NCBI RefSeq assembly: GCF_004340945.1
Contig: NZ_SLYD01000006.1
Span: 170,575 to 234,574, forward strand
DNA length: 64,000 bases
Source of the DNA: Sphingomonas sp. PP-F2F-A104-K0414
GTDB lineage: Bacteria > Pseudomonadota > Alphaproteobacteria > Sphingomonadales > Sphingomonadaceae
Direction of reading: 5' to 3'
Part shown: positions 17,129 to 27,055 of the stretch, one piece after another
Layout: each line of letters starts with the position of its first letter
Numbering within the stretch: position 1 is the stretch's first letter
Notes under the pieces: model-generated
Seen by the model: only the letters and a program-made list of their open reading frames with translations
The model's database searches: none
What the model was told of the DNA's origin: nothing
Position numbers and translations under genes: made by a program

Positions 17129-18035
17129 GCGTACTGGACGGCTGACTGCTGGCATCCTGATGCTGCTTGCAGCCACGTCGCCTGTTGCGACCCCCGCGCT
17201 CGCGCAGACCGTCGACCTGCAAAGCGCCTCAATGGCCGAGGCGATCGATGACGAAGATGCGCAGGCCAGCAACGCGGTGGTCGAGACTCAATTTGAACGT
17301 TCGTCTGACGCCGCGGAACAGCAGCAGGCTGGCGACTTCTATTGTGGCGAGCGGAAACTCGGCCAATGGTTCTACTGCGAGCGGCCCAAGGCCAAGCCAT
17401 CCGCCCCACAGCCGTCCGCACAGCCGCAGCAGTCGTCCACGGCGCAGCTGAAGGCGATCACCAAGCAGCTCGACGAACTGAAGGCACGCGCCATCCTCGA
17501 GCCGACGGAAGCGAACGTCATCGCCTACGTCCGGTATCAACGCGAGCAGCTCGACCGCGCGTCGACCTTCTCCGACACGTGGCAGCGTGCGCTCTGGCAA
17601 AACCCGGACATCGACTACACGCTGCAGCGGCCGGTCTCGACCGTCGGCAAGCGCGCATGGACTGACAACCGCGCCGCGACGCGTGACCAGGTCCTGTCGC
17701 GCCTCGGCCAGCGCTATGGCATGTTCTATTTCTTCGCGCAGTCCTGTGCTGCCTGTGAGGTCTTCTCGCCGATCCTGCGCTCGGTTGCTGAGAGTCATCG
17801 GATCACCGTGATGGCGGTATCGACGGACGGTGGTCCAAGCCGCCATTTCCCCAACTATGTCGTCGACAGCGGACAGCGTCAGCGCATGGGCGTGCCCTTG
17901 GCCACGCCGGCGCTCGTCCTATTCGACACTGTGACGCGCAAGACGGTTCCCGTCGGGTTCGGTGTCATGTCGGCCGACGAAGTCATGGAGCGCATTTTCA
18001 TGCTGACCAACTCCAAGCCGGGAGGTGACTTCTGA
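17103..18035 (+). CDS. traF: TraF, thioredoxin-like pilus assembly protein
   Basis: 310 aa from the first ATG of an ATGATGATG run (GGGGAG upstream). The signal peptide ends near ATPALAQ. The middle is a Gln/Ala-rich helical region. The C-terminal thioredoxin fold carries a CAAC motif in FAQSCAACEVFSPIL and a cis-Pro loop ATPALVLFD. F TraF usually lacks CXXC; larger F-like systems often retain it, suggesting real redox activity alongside the DsbC-like protein. It overlaps traH by one base. Confidence 0.9.
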   Translation: MMMTTIKTKRTGRLTAGILMLLAATSPVATPALAQTVDLQSASMAEAIDDEDAQASNAVVETQFERSSDAAEQQQAGDFYCGERKLGQWFYCERPKAKPSAPQPSAQPQQSSTAQLKAITKQLDELKARAILEPTEANVIAYVRYQREQLDRASTFSDTWQRALWQNPDIDYTLQRPVSTVGKRAWTDNRAATRDQVLSRLGQRYGMFYFFAQSCAACEVFSPILRSVAESHRITVMAVSTDGGPSRHFPNYVVDSGQRQRMGVPLATPALVLFDTVTRKTVPVGFGVMSADEVMERIFMLTNSKPGGDF

Positions 18036-19495
18036 TGGCGCACACCCCCTCCCCTCGCCCCTCACCCCTCCGCGCCTTCCTTCGCCGGACCGCGGCGGTC
18101 GCTATGAGCCTCGGAGCTGCCAGCATGATCCCGGCTGGTATGGCCCGGGCCGACGTTGCCGGGCAGATGAATGACTTCTTCCAGGACGCAGGTGGGGCCG
18201 CCAACGTCACCGGTCCGAGCGCCTATCAGGGTCAGACGGCCGGCTATTACTCGATGGGCAACGTCTGGAGCCGCTTCCCACAGAAGAGCGTGCAGCCCTT
18301 CAATCTGCAGATGCCAAAGGTGTCGGCCGGGTGTGGCGGTATCGACCTGTTCACCGGCTCCTTCAGCTTCATCAATGGCGCCGAGATGGTCGCCATGCTT
18401 AAGGCGACTGCCAACAACGCGTTGGGCTTCGCCTTCCAGCTCGCGATCGACAGCGTCTCGCCCGAGATCGGCAAGGTCATGGATAGCATGGCCAACAAAG
18501 CGCAGCAGATGAACCAAATGAACATCTCGTCGTGTGAAGCGGCGCAAGGTCTGGTCGGATCGGTCTGGCCGAAAATGGCGGGCGCACGCTCGACGGTTTG
18601 CGCGGCGGTCGGCAATTCGCAGGGCAAGTTTTCCGATTGGGCGCGTTCCCGACAGGGCTGCGGTGCTGGCGGGGAGCAGGATGCCACTCTCGAGGGAAAC
18701 ACCGATCCGACGATGGCCGACAAGATCCCGGGCGCGCCGCGTAATTACACCTGGGATGCGATTAAGAAGTCGAACAAATTCGGCAGCGACAAGGAGTTCT
18801 CCGAGTTTTTGATGACGTTGGTCGGCACGATCGTCATCAACCCGAAGGCTGCGGAAGGAAAGATCGTCGGCTTTGTCGGTCCGGCCGAGGACGCCGTCGT
18901 GACCGCTCTTCTCGACGGTCCCGGCACCGGAACGCCGGTCAAGATCTTGCACTGCGACGACGACGAAAAGTGCCTGAATATGACCGAACAGACACTCCGC
19001 CCGGGGCCTGGTCTTCGCACCAAGATCAAGACGATGATCGACTCAATCAACTCCAAGATCCGTACCGATGCGGCATTGGATGCGCAGGAGCAGCAGCTTC
19101 TCAACATGACGACGCTGCCGCTTTACAAGATGCTCGCGGTGCAGGCGATGGCGCACCAGAGCTTCTCGCCCGGTGAGACCAGCGCGCTTGCCGAGATCGT
19201 CTCGGTCAACCTCCTGTCCGCAATGATCGAGAACATGCTCGACCGGATCAGACAGTCGACGGTGCAGGTGCAGCCGGCTGATGCCGAAATGGGCAAGATG
19301 TGGCGCGACCAGCTGAGCGAGGCGCGTAACCGCTATGCGCAGCGCAACGTCGAGTTGAAGGCGGTGCTCAACCAGACGCTGGCGCTCATCAACCAGTCGG
19401 TGATGGTGGAGTCGACCCTGCAAAACAGCATGTCACCGTCGATGGCGGCTTCGCTCAATTTCTCGCGCGGTCTGAGCGCGCAGGGCCTCAATTAA
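18035..19495 (+). CDS. traH: TraH, pilus assembly protein
   Basis: 486 aa, typical length. A long N-region and signal peptide end near AGMARA. The mature start DVAGQMNDFFQDAGGAANVT and the segment VSAGCGGIDLFTGSFSFING are classic TraH signatures. C-terminal coiled-coil helices follow (about residues 335-460). TraH is a periplasmic/outer-membrane-associated protein needed for F-pilus assembly together with TraF, TraU, TraW and TrbC. Confidence 0.93.
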   Translation: MAHTPSPRPSPLRAFLRRTAAVAMSLGAASMIPAGMARADVAGQMNDFFQDAGGAANVTGPSAYQGQTAGYYSMGNVWSRFPQKSVQPFNLQMPKVSAGCGGIDLFTGSFSFINGAEMVAMLKATANNALGFAFQLAIDSVSPEIGKVMDSMANKAQQMNQMNISSCEAAQGLVGSVWPKMAGARSTVCAAVGNSQGKFSDWARSRQGCGAGGEQDATLEGNTDPTMADKIPGAPRNYTWDAIKKSNKFGSDKEFSEFLMTLVGTIVINPKAAEGKIVGFVGPAEDAVVTALLDGPGTGTPVKILHCDDDEKCLNMTEQTLRPGPGLRTKIKTMIDSINSKIRTDAALDAQEQQLLNMTTLPLYKMLAVQAMAHQSFSPGETSALAEIVSVNLLSAMIENMLDRIRQSTVQVQPADAEMGKMWRDQLSEARNRYAQRNVELKAVLNQTLALINQSVMVESTLQNSMSPSMAASLNFSRGLSAQGLN

Positions 19496-19507
19496 GGACG
19501 ATTGGCG

Positions 19508-22279
19508 ATGCTCGAGGTCTTCACGATTGGCGGTGGCGAATACATCGTCAACACGTTCAACGCTGTCGCGGCATGGACGGGCGGCGGTGGCTACCGCTCG
19601 CTTCTCCGTGTGGTGATGGTCCTCGGCCTGATTTACGCTTTGCTCGCTGTCGCCTTCACGATGAACGTGCGTGCATGGCTGAACTGGTTTCTCGGCTCGT
19701 CGCTTATCTACACCTGCCTAATGGTGCCAACCGTCACCGTGAAGGTGACCGATCGCGTAAATCCGTCGCTTGCGCCTGCCGTTGTGGCAAATGTGCCCCT
19801 TGGGCTCGGCGTCATCGCCAGCTTTACCAGCCAGGTCGGTGACTGGCTGACGCGCACCGCGGAAACGGTGTTCACGATGCCAAGCCAGCTTAGCTACTCT
19901 ACCAATGGCATGGTCTATGGTGCGCGGCTGCTTGATGCGACACGCAACTTCCAGGTCCGTGACGCCGAGTTTGCGACGAACCTGTCGGCGCACTTCAAAA
20001 ACTGCGTATTCGGCGACATCATGCTTGGCCAGAAGTCGATGACGGACCTTGCCTCTGCCAAGGATCTCTGGGCGGCTATGGGACCTGGGTCGGCTGCGCG
20101 CTCGCAACCTTGGGTCGAGCGTTCGGGTGCCGCAACCATCAGTAGCATCATTCCGTGCCGGCAGGCCTACGGCATGCTCGATAGCCTTTGGCATACCATG
20201 ATCGAGGCGCACACGTCGCTTTGGGCGAAGGAAACCTATCCCAAGCTGTCCACCTCGGTCGCCTCGGCCAAGCTTCGCAGCGATGTGCCGATCGTCAATC
20301 AGGCCTTCACGGCTTCCAGCGCGAACTATGAGACGATCTTACGCCAAAACACGGCGATCAATGCGTTCATGCAGGCCCGTGACGGCATGGCTGGTGGTCC
20401 GGGCGCGGCCTCGATCGATACATTCGCGACGACGCGTGCAGACATCCAGGCTCGCAATACGTACAATTCGATCGCGCAGCAGGCGATGAGCTGGGTCCCA
20501 ATCCTCAACGTTGTCCTGACCGTCGTTTTTTATGCGATGTTCCCCGTCATCTTCCCGCTGTTCCTGATGCCGCAGACCGGCGTCGGTGCCCTCAAGGGCT
20601 ACCTGACCGGGTTCTTCTACCTGGCTGCGTGGGGACCGCTGTACGTGATCCTCCACATGATTTGCATGACGCGGGCGACCAGCGCCGCGCAGGGCGTCGC
20701 AGAAGGCGGGATATCATTGGGGACCTATGCTGGCATCGGCGCAGTCAACGCCGAGACCGCGACGATCGCAGGGTTCATGCTGATGTCCGTGCCGTTCCTC
20801 GCAGCCGGGCTCGCTAAGGGTGCCATGAGCATTTCTGGTCAGGCAACGTCGGTCCTCAGTCCGGCGCAGAACGCAGCCGAGGCTGCGGCAGCAGAGCAGA
20901 CGACCGGCAACTACAGCTACGGCAATACCAGCTTCGCGAACTCGACCTCGAACATGCGACAGAGCAATCAATGGTCGGACGCACCAGCGTTCTCAACGGG
21001 CGGCATGGCGTCCAGCTTCCGGCACGGCAATGGAGCGACCACCACGAATAATGGTGATGGCTTTAACGTCTATGACACTAGCAAGGCGATCTCGAATTTG
21101 CCTTTCAGTACGTCAGTCGTGCAGTCCGCTATGGCGACGGAGAGCCGGCAAGCCACGACTGCGGCACGTATCGCTGATGGGTTCGAGCAAGCGAGCAGAA
21201 AGGAGACTCAGCATCTCGAAGCGCTTCGCAATGGCCATACCTGGGGAAGCACTAATTCAACGGGCTTTGATTCAAGCTCGGGCGTTCGGGGTGGGAGCTC
21301 ATTTGATCAGTCTGACCGTAGCAATGTCCAACAACGTGGTGGCATTGAGTTGCGCGAGGCATCCGGTGCTGGGACTTCGCTACAGAACACTGATGGCAAG
21401 ACGAGGACCAATGCTGGTGTGTGGTCCGGCGGTATCGGAGTCGGCGTGGGCGCTAATGCCAAGGCGGGTGTCGGCGCCGGGGGTAACGGCGCTGGTGTAT
21501 CGGCGAAGATCGACGCTACCGGTGGCTACAATCGGTCACTAACAAACGCGGATACGACAAGCGTTACCAATGGCACAAACCAGAGCCACGATAAGACAAC
21601 GGCTGTGACTGGCGGGCTCTCCTCAGATCGAACGGTCGGCGCAGGCACTTCTGTCCAAGATGGTACTTTCTACCAGGAGGGCCGCACCGCACGCTCCGAG
21701 CAGAGTGAGTCGAGAACTCGCGCCATCGAAGAGTCCCAGACAAAGATTAACTCGTATAACGAGCAGGCTCGACATTACCGCGAACTTTCGCAATCACTAG
21801 AGCAACACGCCAGCTTCGCAGAAAGCAACGGATTCAACCTCACCACTGACCTTCGCAATGATCTTACTCGGTGGTATGATAAGCAGAATGAAGCCAGCCC
21901 GGGCGGTAATATGCTACCTGCGCTATGGCAGACCAATTTGTCCCCCACTCAAGAGATTGCTCGTAACACCGCTATCGGAAAGTGGGCGGGTCAACGATCC
22001 GATGTCATCGAGCGGGATATTCAGTCGGCACTTTCAAACCCCGCGCTATCTGACATGACCGTACCTGCGGTGGCCCCTGAATCATCCGTGCTGGCGCTTT
22101 ACTCAGGTGGAGGCCAGATAGACGGTGCTCATGCAGTGTCTGTCGGTCGGCCAGACACTTCACCAGAACGTGCCGCTATTATTGCCGGTGCCGGAGAGCT
22201 GAAAGACGATCAAACGCGGCTCAGTGGTGTCGCGAAATCTGACTTCGCTCAAGCACCGCCCGGAACACCAAAAAAATGA
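19508..22279 (+). CDS. traG: TraG, pilus assembly and mating-pair stabilisation protein
   Basis: 923 aa from the ATG at 19508; an in-frame TTG two codons earlier is less likely. The N-terminal half is membrane-embedded, opening MLEVFTIGGGEYIVNTFNAV (the TraG N-terminal signature) with helices near 25-60 and 335-440. The C-terminal half (about 460-860) is periplasmic, Gly/Ser/Thr/Asn-rich and low in complexity, and its codons look less GC-biased than the rest of the operon. In F, TraG acts in piliation, mating-pair stabilisation and entry exclusion. It is the last gene of the operon. Confidence 0.9.
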   Translation: MLEVFTIGGGEYIVNTFNAVAAWTGGGGYRSLLRVVMVLGLIYALLAVAFTMNVRAWLNWFLGSSLIYTCLMVPTVTVKVTDRVNPSLAPAVVANVPLGLGVIASFTSQVGDWLTRTAETVFTMPSQLSYSTNGMVYGARLLDATRNFQVRDAEFATNLSAHFKNCVFGDIMLGQKSMTDLASAKDLWAAMGPGSAARSQPWVERSGAATISSIIPCRQAYGMLDSLWHTMIEAHTSLWAKETYPKLSTSVASAKLRSDVPIVNQAFTASSANYETILRQNTAINAFMQARDGMAGGPGAASIDTFATTRADIQARNTYNSIAQQAMSWVPILNVVLTVVFYAMFPVIFPLFLMPQTGVGALKGYLTGFFYLAAWGPLYVILHMICMTRATSAAQGVAEGGISLGTYAGIGAVNAETATIAGFMLMSVPFLAAGLAKGAMSISGQATSVLSPAQNAAEAAAAEQTTGNYSYGNTSFANSTSNMRQSNQWSDAPAFSTGGMASSFRHGNGATTTNNGDGFNVYDTSKAISNLPFSTSVVQSAMATESRQATTAARIADGFEQASRKETQHLEALRNGHTWGSTNSTGFDSSSGVRGGSSFDQSDRSNVQQRGGIELREASGAGTSLQNTDGKTRTNAGVWSGGIGVGVGANAKAGVGAGGNGAGVSAKIDATGGYNRSLTNADTTSVTNGTNQSHDKTTAVTGGLSSDRTVGAGTSVQDGTFYQEGRTARSEQSESRTRAIEESQTKINSYNEQARHYRELSQSLEQHASFAESNGFNLTTDLRNDLTRWYDKQNEASPGGNMLPALWQTNLSPTQEIARNTAIGKWAGQRSDVIERDIQSALSNPALSDMTVPAVAPESSVLALYSGGGQIDGAHAVSVGRPDTSPERAAIIAGAGELKDDQTRLSGVAKSDFAQAPPGTPKK

Positions 22280-22280
22280 T

Positions 22281-22520
22281 CTATGAAAAAGATGCCAAGA
22301 TCCCGCCTACGGCGAAGAGTCCTATCGCAGCCGAGAAAACCGCAATTTGCATGGCTCTAACCGTGCGTGGAGAGGACTTGTCGCTTTCAACAGAGCCAAA
22401 TTGTGCGGTTGCGTCGTCGTCGTTGATCCGGGCAAACTGATTAGCCTGCCAGTACCCCCGCCCGATGCCGGGCATGGCCTCGTTATCGAACATAATGGGC
22501 TGGTTTGGATCAATTTGCAT
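22281..22520 (-). CDS. Small single-helix membrane protein, convergent with traG
   Basis: 79 aa from the ATG at 22518-22520, with GAGG six bases upstream. It opens MQIDPNQPIMFDNEAMPGIG, then polar sequence, and ends in one transmembrane helix (AMQIAVFSAAIGLFAVGGIL). It begins one base after the traG stop on the opposite strand, so it marks the end of the transfer operon. No family is recognised. Confidence 0.55.
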   Translation of the reverse strand: MQIDPNQPIMFDNEAMPGIGRGYWQANQFARINDDDATAQFGSVESDKSSPRTVRAMQIAVFSAAIGLFAVGGILASFS

Positions 22521-22556
22521 GGCGCACCTCAACATATAAGATAGAGGGAAACAAAC

Positions 22557-22892
22557 ATGTTGGCAACGCATCAGCATAGGCGTTTCATGGTCACCCAGCA
22601 CCGCCCGCCGGCGCTCGACGACTTATCGGGAACTCTCATCTTCGGCTTTTCGTGGATGCTGATTATGGCGATCGGCCTCATGCCCATTGCCGAAGCTTCG
22701 CTATCTCGTTCGCCATCTATTACTATACCAACGACGATCGCGTTCTTCGTTGCGGTTGGAAGCACTGTCCTGCTTCGCCGACGCTATTCCTGGATGGGCC
22801 TTGTCCTCCACATCTTCGGTCAGTTCGCGATCTGGCTTTCGCTATTTGTCATGTCTCTCGCTGCCGTCCTCGTCTTGATCCCGAAAGGCTGA
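22557..22892 (+). CDS. Hypothetical membrane protein
   Basis: 111 aa with a good ribosome site (GAGGG then 9 bases to the ATG). Three hydrophobic segments are visible (about residues 28-46, 56-70 and 80-106). No family is recognised. It is divergent from the 79-aa gene at 22281-22520 and its end overlaps the opposite-strand gene at 22849 by 44 bases. Confidence 0.55.
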   Translation: MLATHQHRRFMVTQHRPPALDDLSGTLIFGFSWMLIMAIGLMPIAEASLSRSPSITIPTTIAFFVAVGSTVLLRRRYSWMGLVLHIFGQFAIWLSLFVMSLAAVLVLIPKG

Positions 22893-23166
22893 CCGCTCCC
22901 TTCAACAGGTCGTTTGTTCGTGGCGACGGGACATAGGGATGAGCTTCGCGGACCACTGCCGCAGCTTTCTCGATCGCCTCGACCTCCGCTGGTTTACCCC
23001 TTGGCTCGATCCTCCAGTTTGACCTGGGATGAATCACGATCGGCAGGGCAATGACGGGGCCAATCAGGTTTTTCCAGTACGTGTCGGTCTTGCCAATCGC
23101 GCCTGCGAGCAGGTGGGCAAGTAGGTCCTGCATTTCGTCGACTGTCGTTGGTTTGTCCTGAGCCAT
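22849..23166 (-). CDS. Hypothetical cytoplasmic protein
   Basis: 105 aa from the ATG at 23164-23166, beginning MAQDKPTTVDEMQDLLAHLL; the frame is open upstream but implausible there. It shows charged, helical sequence without membrane segments. It lies downstream of a zinc-ribbon-like gene on the same strand and could belong to one small-gene operon following dnaE2. No function can be assigned. Confidence 0.5.
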   Translation of the reverse strand: MAQDKPTTVDEMQDLLAHLLAGAIGKTDTYWKNLIGPVIALPIVIHPRSNWRIEPRGKPAEVEAIEKAAAVVREAHPYVPSPRTNDLLKGAVSLSGSRRGRQRET

Positions 23167-23182
23167 CGCCCGGCAACTTAGA

Positions 23183-23353
23183 CTAAAGCCTAAGGACCGG
23201 AACAGGCGTGACCGTTGCGTACCCTCGGCGCCGGCACGTCGTGCAACGCAAACGGGTAATTGCTTGAGAAATAGGACCATCTAACCGAAAGCGCTCGATG
23301 ATTTTCACAGCCGGGAGGTTGATCGTTCGGCCGCATGGGCACGTGATCCGCAT
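23183..23353 (-). CDS. Small zinc-ribbon-like protein
   Basis: 56 aa from the ATG at 23351-23353; an upstream TTG at 23449 would give 88 aa. Two cysteine pairs, CPCG near the N-terminus and CTTC near residue 40, flank a short helical region, as in small zinc ribbons. No named family is recognised. It is co-directional with dnaE2 and the genes on either side. Confidence 0.45.
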   Translation of the reverse strand: MRITCPCGRTINLPAVKIIERFRLDGPISQAITRLRCTTCRRRGYATVTPVPVLRL

Positions 23354-23500
23354 ATCCTCGCGCGCTGACGCCCATTCACCAAGGCTAGTGAACTTGGATT
23401 GGTTCAGCGCTGGCACTGGCAACCGACAAAGTGGGTGAGACTCTGACAAAGAGTATAAGACAGTCTCATCCTTTTTGTCCCGCCTGCTTCATATCGCTGG

Positions 23501-23788
23501 TCATGGCGGCGTGACTTCTTCGTAGCAGCCGGCCCGACGAAGCTGGCGAATGATCCCGTTAAACGCAGCAGAGACGCCCTGGGCACGACCAATCTCATTG
23601 TCCTGCGCTGCCGCATCCCAAAACAACGTAAGCGGCCATTTTTCGGGGCAATGCGGCAACAGGCACCGAAGAGCGAGGCGGATCTCAGGCACATCAACGC
23701 GAACCTCGGAACAGCGGGTGACGCCGGTGCGCAAAATATGCACGGACAGCGCGATCACGACACGCTGATGCCTCGGCAAATTCGACAC
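23501..23788 (-). CDS. Small hypothetical protein coupled to dnaE2
   Basis: 95 aa from a GTG three bases past the dnaE2 stop, so it would be translationally coupled. The sequence (VDVPEIRLALRCLLPHCPEK, then FWDAAAQDNEIGRAQGVSAA) looks like a soluble protein, but I recognise no family. If real, it is a fourth member of the mutasome operon. The GTG start and lack of a clear Shine-Dalgarno lower confidence. Confidence 0.45.
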   Translation of the reverse strand: MSNLPRHQRVVIALSVHILRTGVTRCSEVRVDVPEIRLALRCLLPHCPEKWPLTLFWDAAAQDNEIGRAQGVSAAFNGIIRQLRRAGCYEEVTPP

Positions 23789-23791
23789 CGA

Positions 23792-26700
23792 TCAATGGAA
23801 GTCATGCGACTTGAACCGCACGACCTCCTCCGGGTCCATGCCGTCTGCGTGGGGCGGCCAGTATTGGTTGCGTGGTTCTGGATTCCATCCCTTGTCGCCG
23901 CGGTCTGGCGAGCCCGGATGTTGGCCTGCATCACCCCGGCCGGTCCGGTGCGGGAACGACATGTCCCCTACCCTGTGCAGCAGATCTCCGTGGTCGACGA
24001 TCCGGCTGCAGATCACGTGGATGATCTCGCCTTCCTTCTGAGCCTGCCCCTTCATGCCGACCATCGACGCCGACATAATCGTTCGGCGTTGTGCCTCGAA
24101 ACGGTCGGGCCAGAGGATTCCATTGGCGACCCCAGTTTCGTCCTCGATTGTTATGAACAGCACGCCCTTGGCAGAGCCAGGCTTCTGACGGACCAGGACA
24201 ATGCCGGCGACCTCGACGTATCGGCCGTCCCGGATGTTGGCGAGGTCAGCACATTTGGTGACGCCGCGGCGCGTCAACTCGTCGCGCACGAACGTCAGCG
24301 GATGCGCACGAAGTGAGAGCTGCAGCGCCCGGTAATCCTCGATCACCTCTCGACCGTCGGTCAGCGGCCGCAGTTCGACGTCCGGCTCGAGCCCTTCCGC
24401 GCTGAAGGTCTCGGCCGAGCGGTCTGCCGCGGCGAAAAGCGGTAGCGGAGCCTCGCCGAGCCCCCTCACCTTCCAAAGGCCTTGCCGACGATCAACGCTG
24501 AAGCCGTGGAAGGCATCGCCGTCAGCCAGCTTCTCGATCGCCGCGCGCTGCACGCCAGACCGTCGCCAGACGTCCTCGACGCTCTCGAAGGGTGTGATCG
24601 TACGCGCGCCAACGATCTTCGCGCCATCAGCGTTCGACAGGCCGCGGATTTGGCGAAGGCCAAGCCGCACGGCAAGGTAGCGCCCGCCTGTCTTCTCCAG
24701 CGTGCAGTCCCAGCGGCTGGCATTAACGCATGGCGGCCGGACCTCAACGCCGTGGTCGCGCGCATCGCGAACGATCTGCGCCGGCGCGTAGAAGCCCATC
24801 GGCTGCGCGTTCATCAGGGCCGCGCAGAACACGTCGGGATGATGATGCTTCATCCACGACGACGCATAAGAGATCTTGGCGAACGAGGCCGCGTGGCTCT
24901 CCGGAAAGCCGTAAGAGCCGAAGCCCTCGAGCTGGCGGAAAGTGCGCTCGGCAAACTCACGCGGATAGCCGCGCTCGACCATGCCCCCGATCAGCTTTTC
25001 GCTAAAGTGCGACACGCCGCCCGTGAATTTGAACGTCGCCATGGCCCGGCGCAGTTGGTCCGCCTCGGCCGGGGTGAAACCGGCGCCGACGATCGCGACC
25101 TTCATTGCCTGCTCTTGGAACAGCGGAACGCCGAGCGTCTTCTCAAGCACCGCGCGCAGCTCCGGCCGGGGATACTCGGGCTTTTCCAGTCCCTCGCGCC
25201 GGCGAAGGTACGGATGAACCATGTCGCCCTGGATCGGTCCTGGCCGCACGATCGCGACCTGAATCACGAGATCGTAAAAGCGCCGCGGTTTCATCCGTGG
25301 CAGCATCGACATCTGCGCGCGGCTCTCAATCTGGAAGGTGCCGAGCGTGTCCGCCTTGGAGATCATGGCGTAGACGTCCGGATCGTCGTCCTGCAGGTCC
25401 GCCAGACCGACGCGTAGCCCCTTGTCCGCCTCGAGCATGTTGAAAGCGCGGTTCATACAACCAAGCATGCCCAGGCCGAGGACGTCGACCTTCATGAACT
25501 TGAGTGCGTCGATGTCGTCCTTATCCCATTCAATAATCTGCCGGTCTTCCATGGCCGCTGGCTCGATCGGGACGAGATTATCGAGGCGGTCATGGGTGAG
25601 GACGAACCCGCCCGGGTGTTGGCTCATGTGCCGCGGCACGCCGATCAGCTTGCGCGCCAGTTCCAATGTCAGGCGTAACCGGCGATCGCTAATATCTAGG
25701 TTGAGCTCCTCGACTTGCTTCTCGCCGACGCCGTCGGCCGACCAGCCCCAGACAAGCCCCGCCAGTGACGAGGTAAGATCCTCCGGCAGGCCAAGCACCT
25801 TGCCGACGTCACGCACCGCACCGCGCGCGCGGTAGCGCGTCACGACGGCCGTCAGCGCGGAGTGGTTGCGACCGTAGGTCTCGTAGATCCACTGGATGAT
25901 CTCTTCGCGACGCTCATGCTCGAAATCGACGTCGATGTCGGGCGGCTCACGCCGCTCCCCCGACACGAACCGCTCAAATAGCAGTTCATGCTTGATCGGA
26001 TCGATCGAGGTCACGCCAAGCACGAAACAGACGCACGAGTTGGCAGCCGATCCCCGCCCCTGACACAAGATCCCGCGCCGACGGGCTTCCCGCACGATCG
26101 CGTAAACGGTGAGGAAGTACGGCGCATAGCCAAGCTCGCCGATCAGGCGCATCTCATGGACGATCTGATCGGTATAGGCCTGCGGCACGTCGCCATCGAA
26201 CATCCGCTCGACCGCTTCTGTGGCGAGCTCCTGGAGCGCTTCTTGTGCCGTCAGACCGTCGATCAGCTTCTCGTGCGGGTACTGGTACTGAAGCTCGCCA
26301 AGGTTGAAGGTGCAGATTCGCGCGATATCGACGCTCGCCTGCAGTGCGTCGGGATAGGCGCGAAAGCGCCGGACCATCTCGTCCGGCGATTTCAGCGCGC
26401 GATCGGCGTTCACCTCACGGCGATACCCAAGCTCGTCGACGGTGCATTTCTCGCGCACCGCTGTCACTACGTCCTGCAGCAGCCGCGCGTCTGGCGCGTG
26501 ATATAGCACGTCGCCTGTCACAACGGCGCGCACGCCAGCACCGTCGGCCTGCCGCGCGAGCGCATCGATCCGAACTGCGTCTCCTGGTCGGCGCCGCTGG
26601 AACAGCGCCATATAGCCGCGACGACCGTAGATCGCCTTCAGGTCGACTAACGCGGCAAGGTTCTCTTCGTCCGCCTCATGCGGCAGCAGGATGGCAATGA

Positions 26701-27055
26701 CGCCGTCCGACCATGGCTCCAGATCATGCCAGTGCAGTAGGCAACCGCCCTTCCCTGCCCGCTTCTTGCCGACGGTCAGCAGTCGCGTAATTCGCGACCA
26801 GGCCGAGCGATCGATTGGGTAGAGCAGCAGGCGTCGGCCGCAGGACAGATCGACGCGCGTGCCGGCGATCGAGCGGACGCCTGTCGCCTTCTGCGCTTCC
26901 CACGCACGCACGACGCCGGCCACGGTGCCGATGTCGCTGATCCCGATCGAGGGATACCCAAGCACCGCTGCGGCCGCGAACAGCTCGTCCGGACTGGACG
27001 CACCGCGCAGCAGCGAGAAGTGTGTCAGCACCTGAAGCTCGACATAGTGGGTCAT
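23792..27055 (-). CDS. dnaE2: Error-prone DNA polymerase DnaE2 (ImuC)
   Basis: 1087 aa from the ATG at 27053-27055, overlapping the imuB stop by four bases; the longer open frame upstream lies inside imuB. An N-terminal PHP domain ([27 protein letters not shown]) precedes the C-family polymerase core with catalytic PDIDVDFEH, followed by finger and OB-fold regions ([20 protein letters not shown]). DnaE2 performs mutagenic translesion synthesis with ImuA and ImuB after DNA damage. Plasmid-borne copies of this cassette are known in alphaproteobacteria. Confidence 0.95.
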   Translation of the reverse strand: MTHYVELQVLTHFSLLRGASSPDELFAAAAVLGYPSIGISDIGTVAGVVRAWEAQKATGVRSIAGTRVDLSCGRRLLLYPIDRSAWSRITRLLTVGKKRAGKGGCLLHWHDLEPWSDGVIAILLPHEADEENLAALVDLKAIYGRRGYMALFQRRRPGDAVRIDALARQADGAGVRAVVTGDVLYHAPDARLLQDVVTAVREKCTVDELGYRREVNADRALKSPDEMVRRFRAYPDALQASVDIARICTFNLGELQYQYPHEKLIDGLTAQEALQELATEAVERMFDGDVPQAYTDQIVHEMRLIGELGYAPYFLTVYAIVREARRRGILCQGRGSAANSCVCFVLGVTSIDPIKHELLFERFVSGERREPPDIDVDFEHERREEIIQWIYETYGRNHSALTAVVTRYRARGAVRDVGKVLGLPEDLTSSLAGLVWGWSADGVGEKQVEELNLDISDRRLRLTLELARKLIGVPRHMSQHPGGFVLTHDRLDNLVPIEPAAMEDRQIIEWDKDDIDALKFMKVDVLGLGMLGCMNRAFNMLEADKGLRVGLADLQDDDPDVYAMISKADTLGTFQIESRAQMSMLPRMKPRRFYDLVIQVAIVRPGPIQGDMVHPYLRRREGLEKPEYPRPELRAVLEKTLGVPLFQEQAMKVAIVGAGFTPAEADQLRRAMATFKFTGGVSHFSEKLIGGMVERGYPREFAERTFRQLEGFGSYGFPESHAASFAKISYASSWMKHHHPDVFCAALMNAQPMGFYAPAQIVRDARDHGVEVRPPCVNASRWDCTLEKTGGRYLAVRLGLRQIRGLSNADGAKIVGARTITPFESVEDVWRRSGVQRAAIEKLADGDAFHGFSVDRRQGLWKVRGLGEAPLPLFAAADRSAETFSAEGLEPDVELRPLTDGREVIEDYRALQLSLRAHPLTFVRDELTRRGVTKCADLANIRDGRYVEVAGIVLVRQKPGSAKGVLFITIEDETGVANGILWPDRFEAQRRTIMSASMVGMKGQAQKEGEIIHVICSRIVDHGDLLHRVGDMSFPHRTGRGDAGQHPGSPDRGDKGWNPEPRNQYWPPHADGMDPEEVVRFKSHDFH

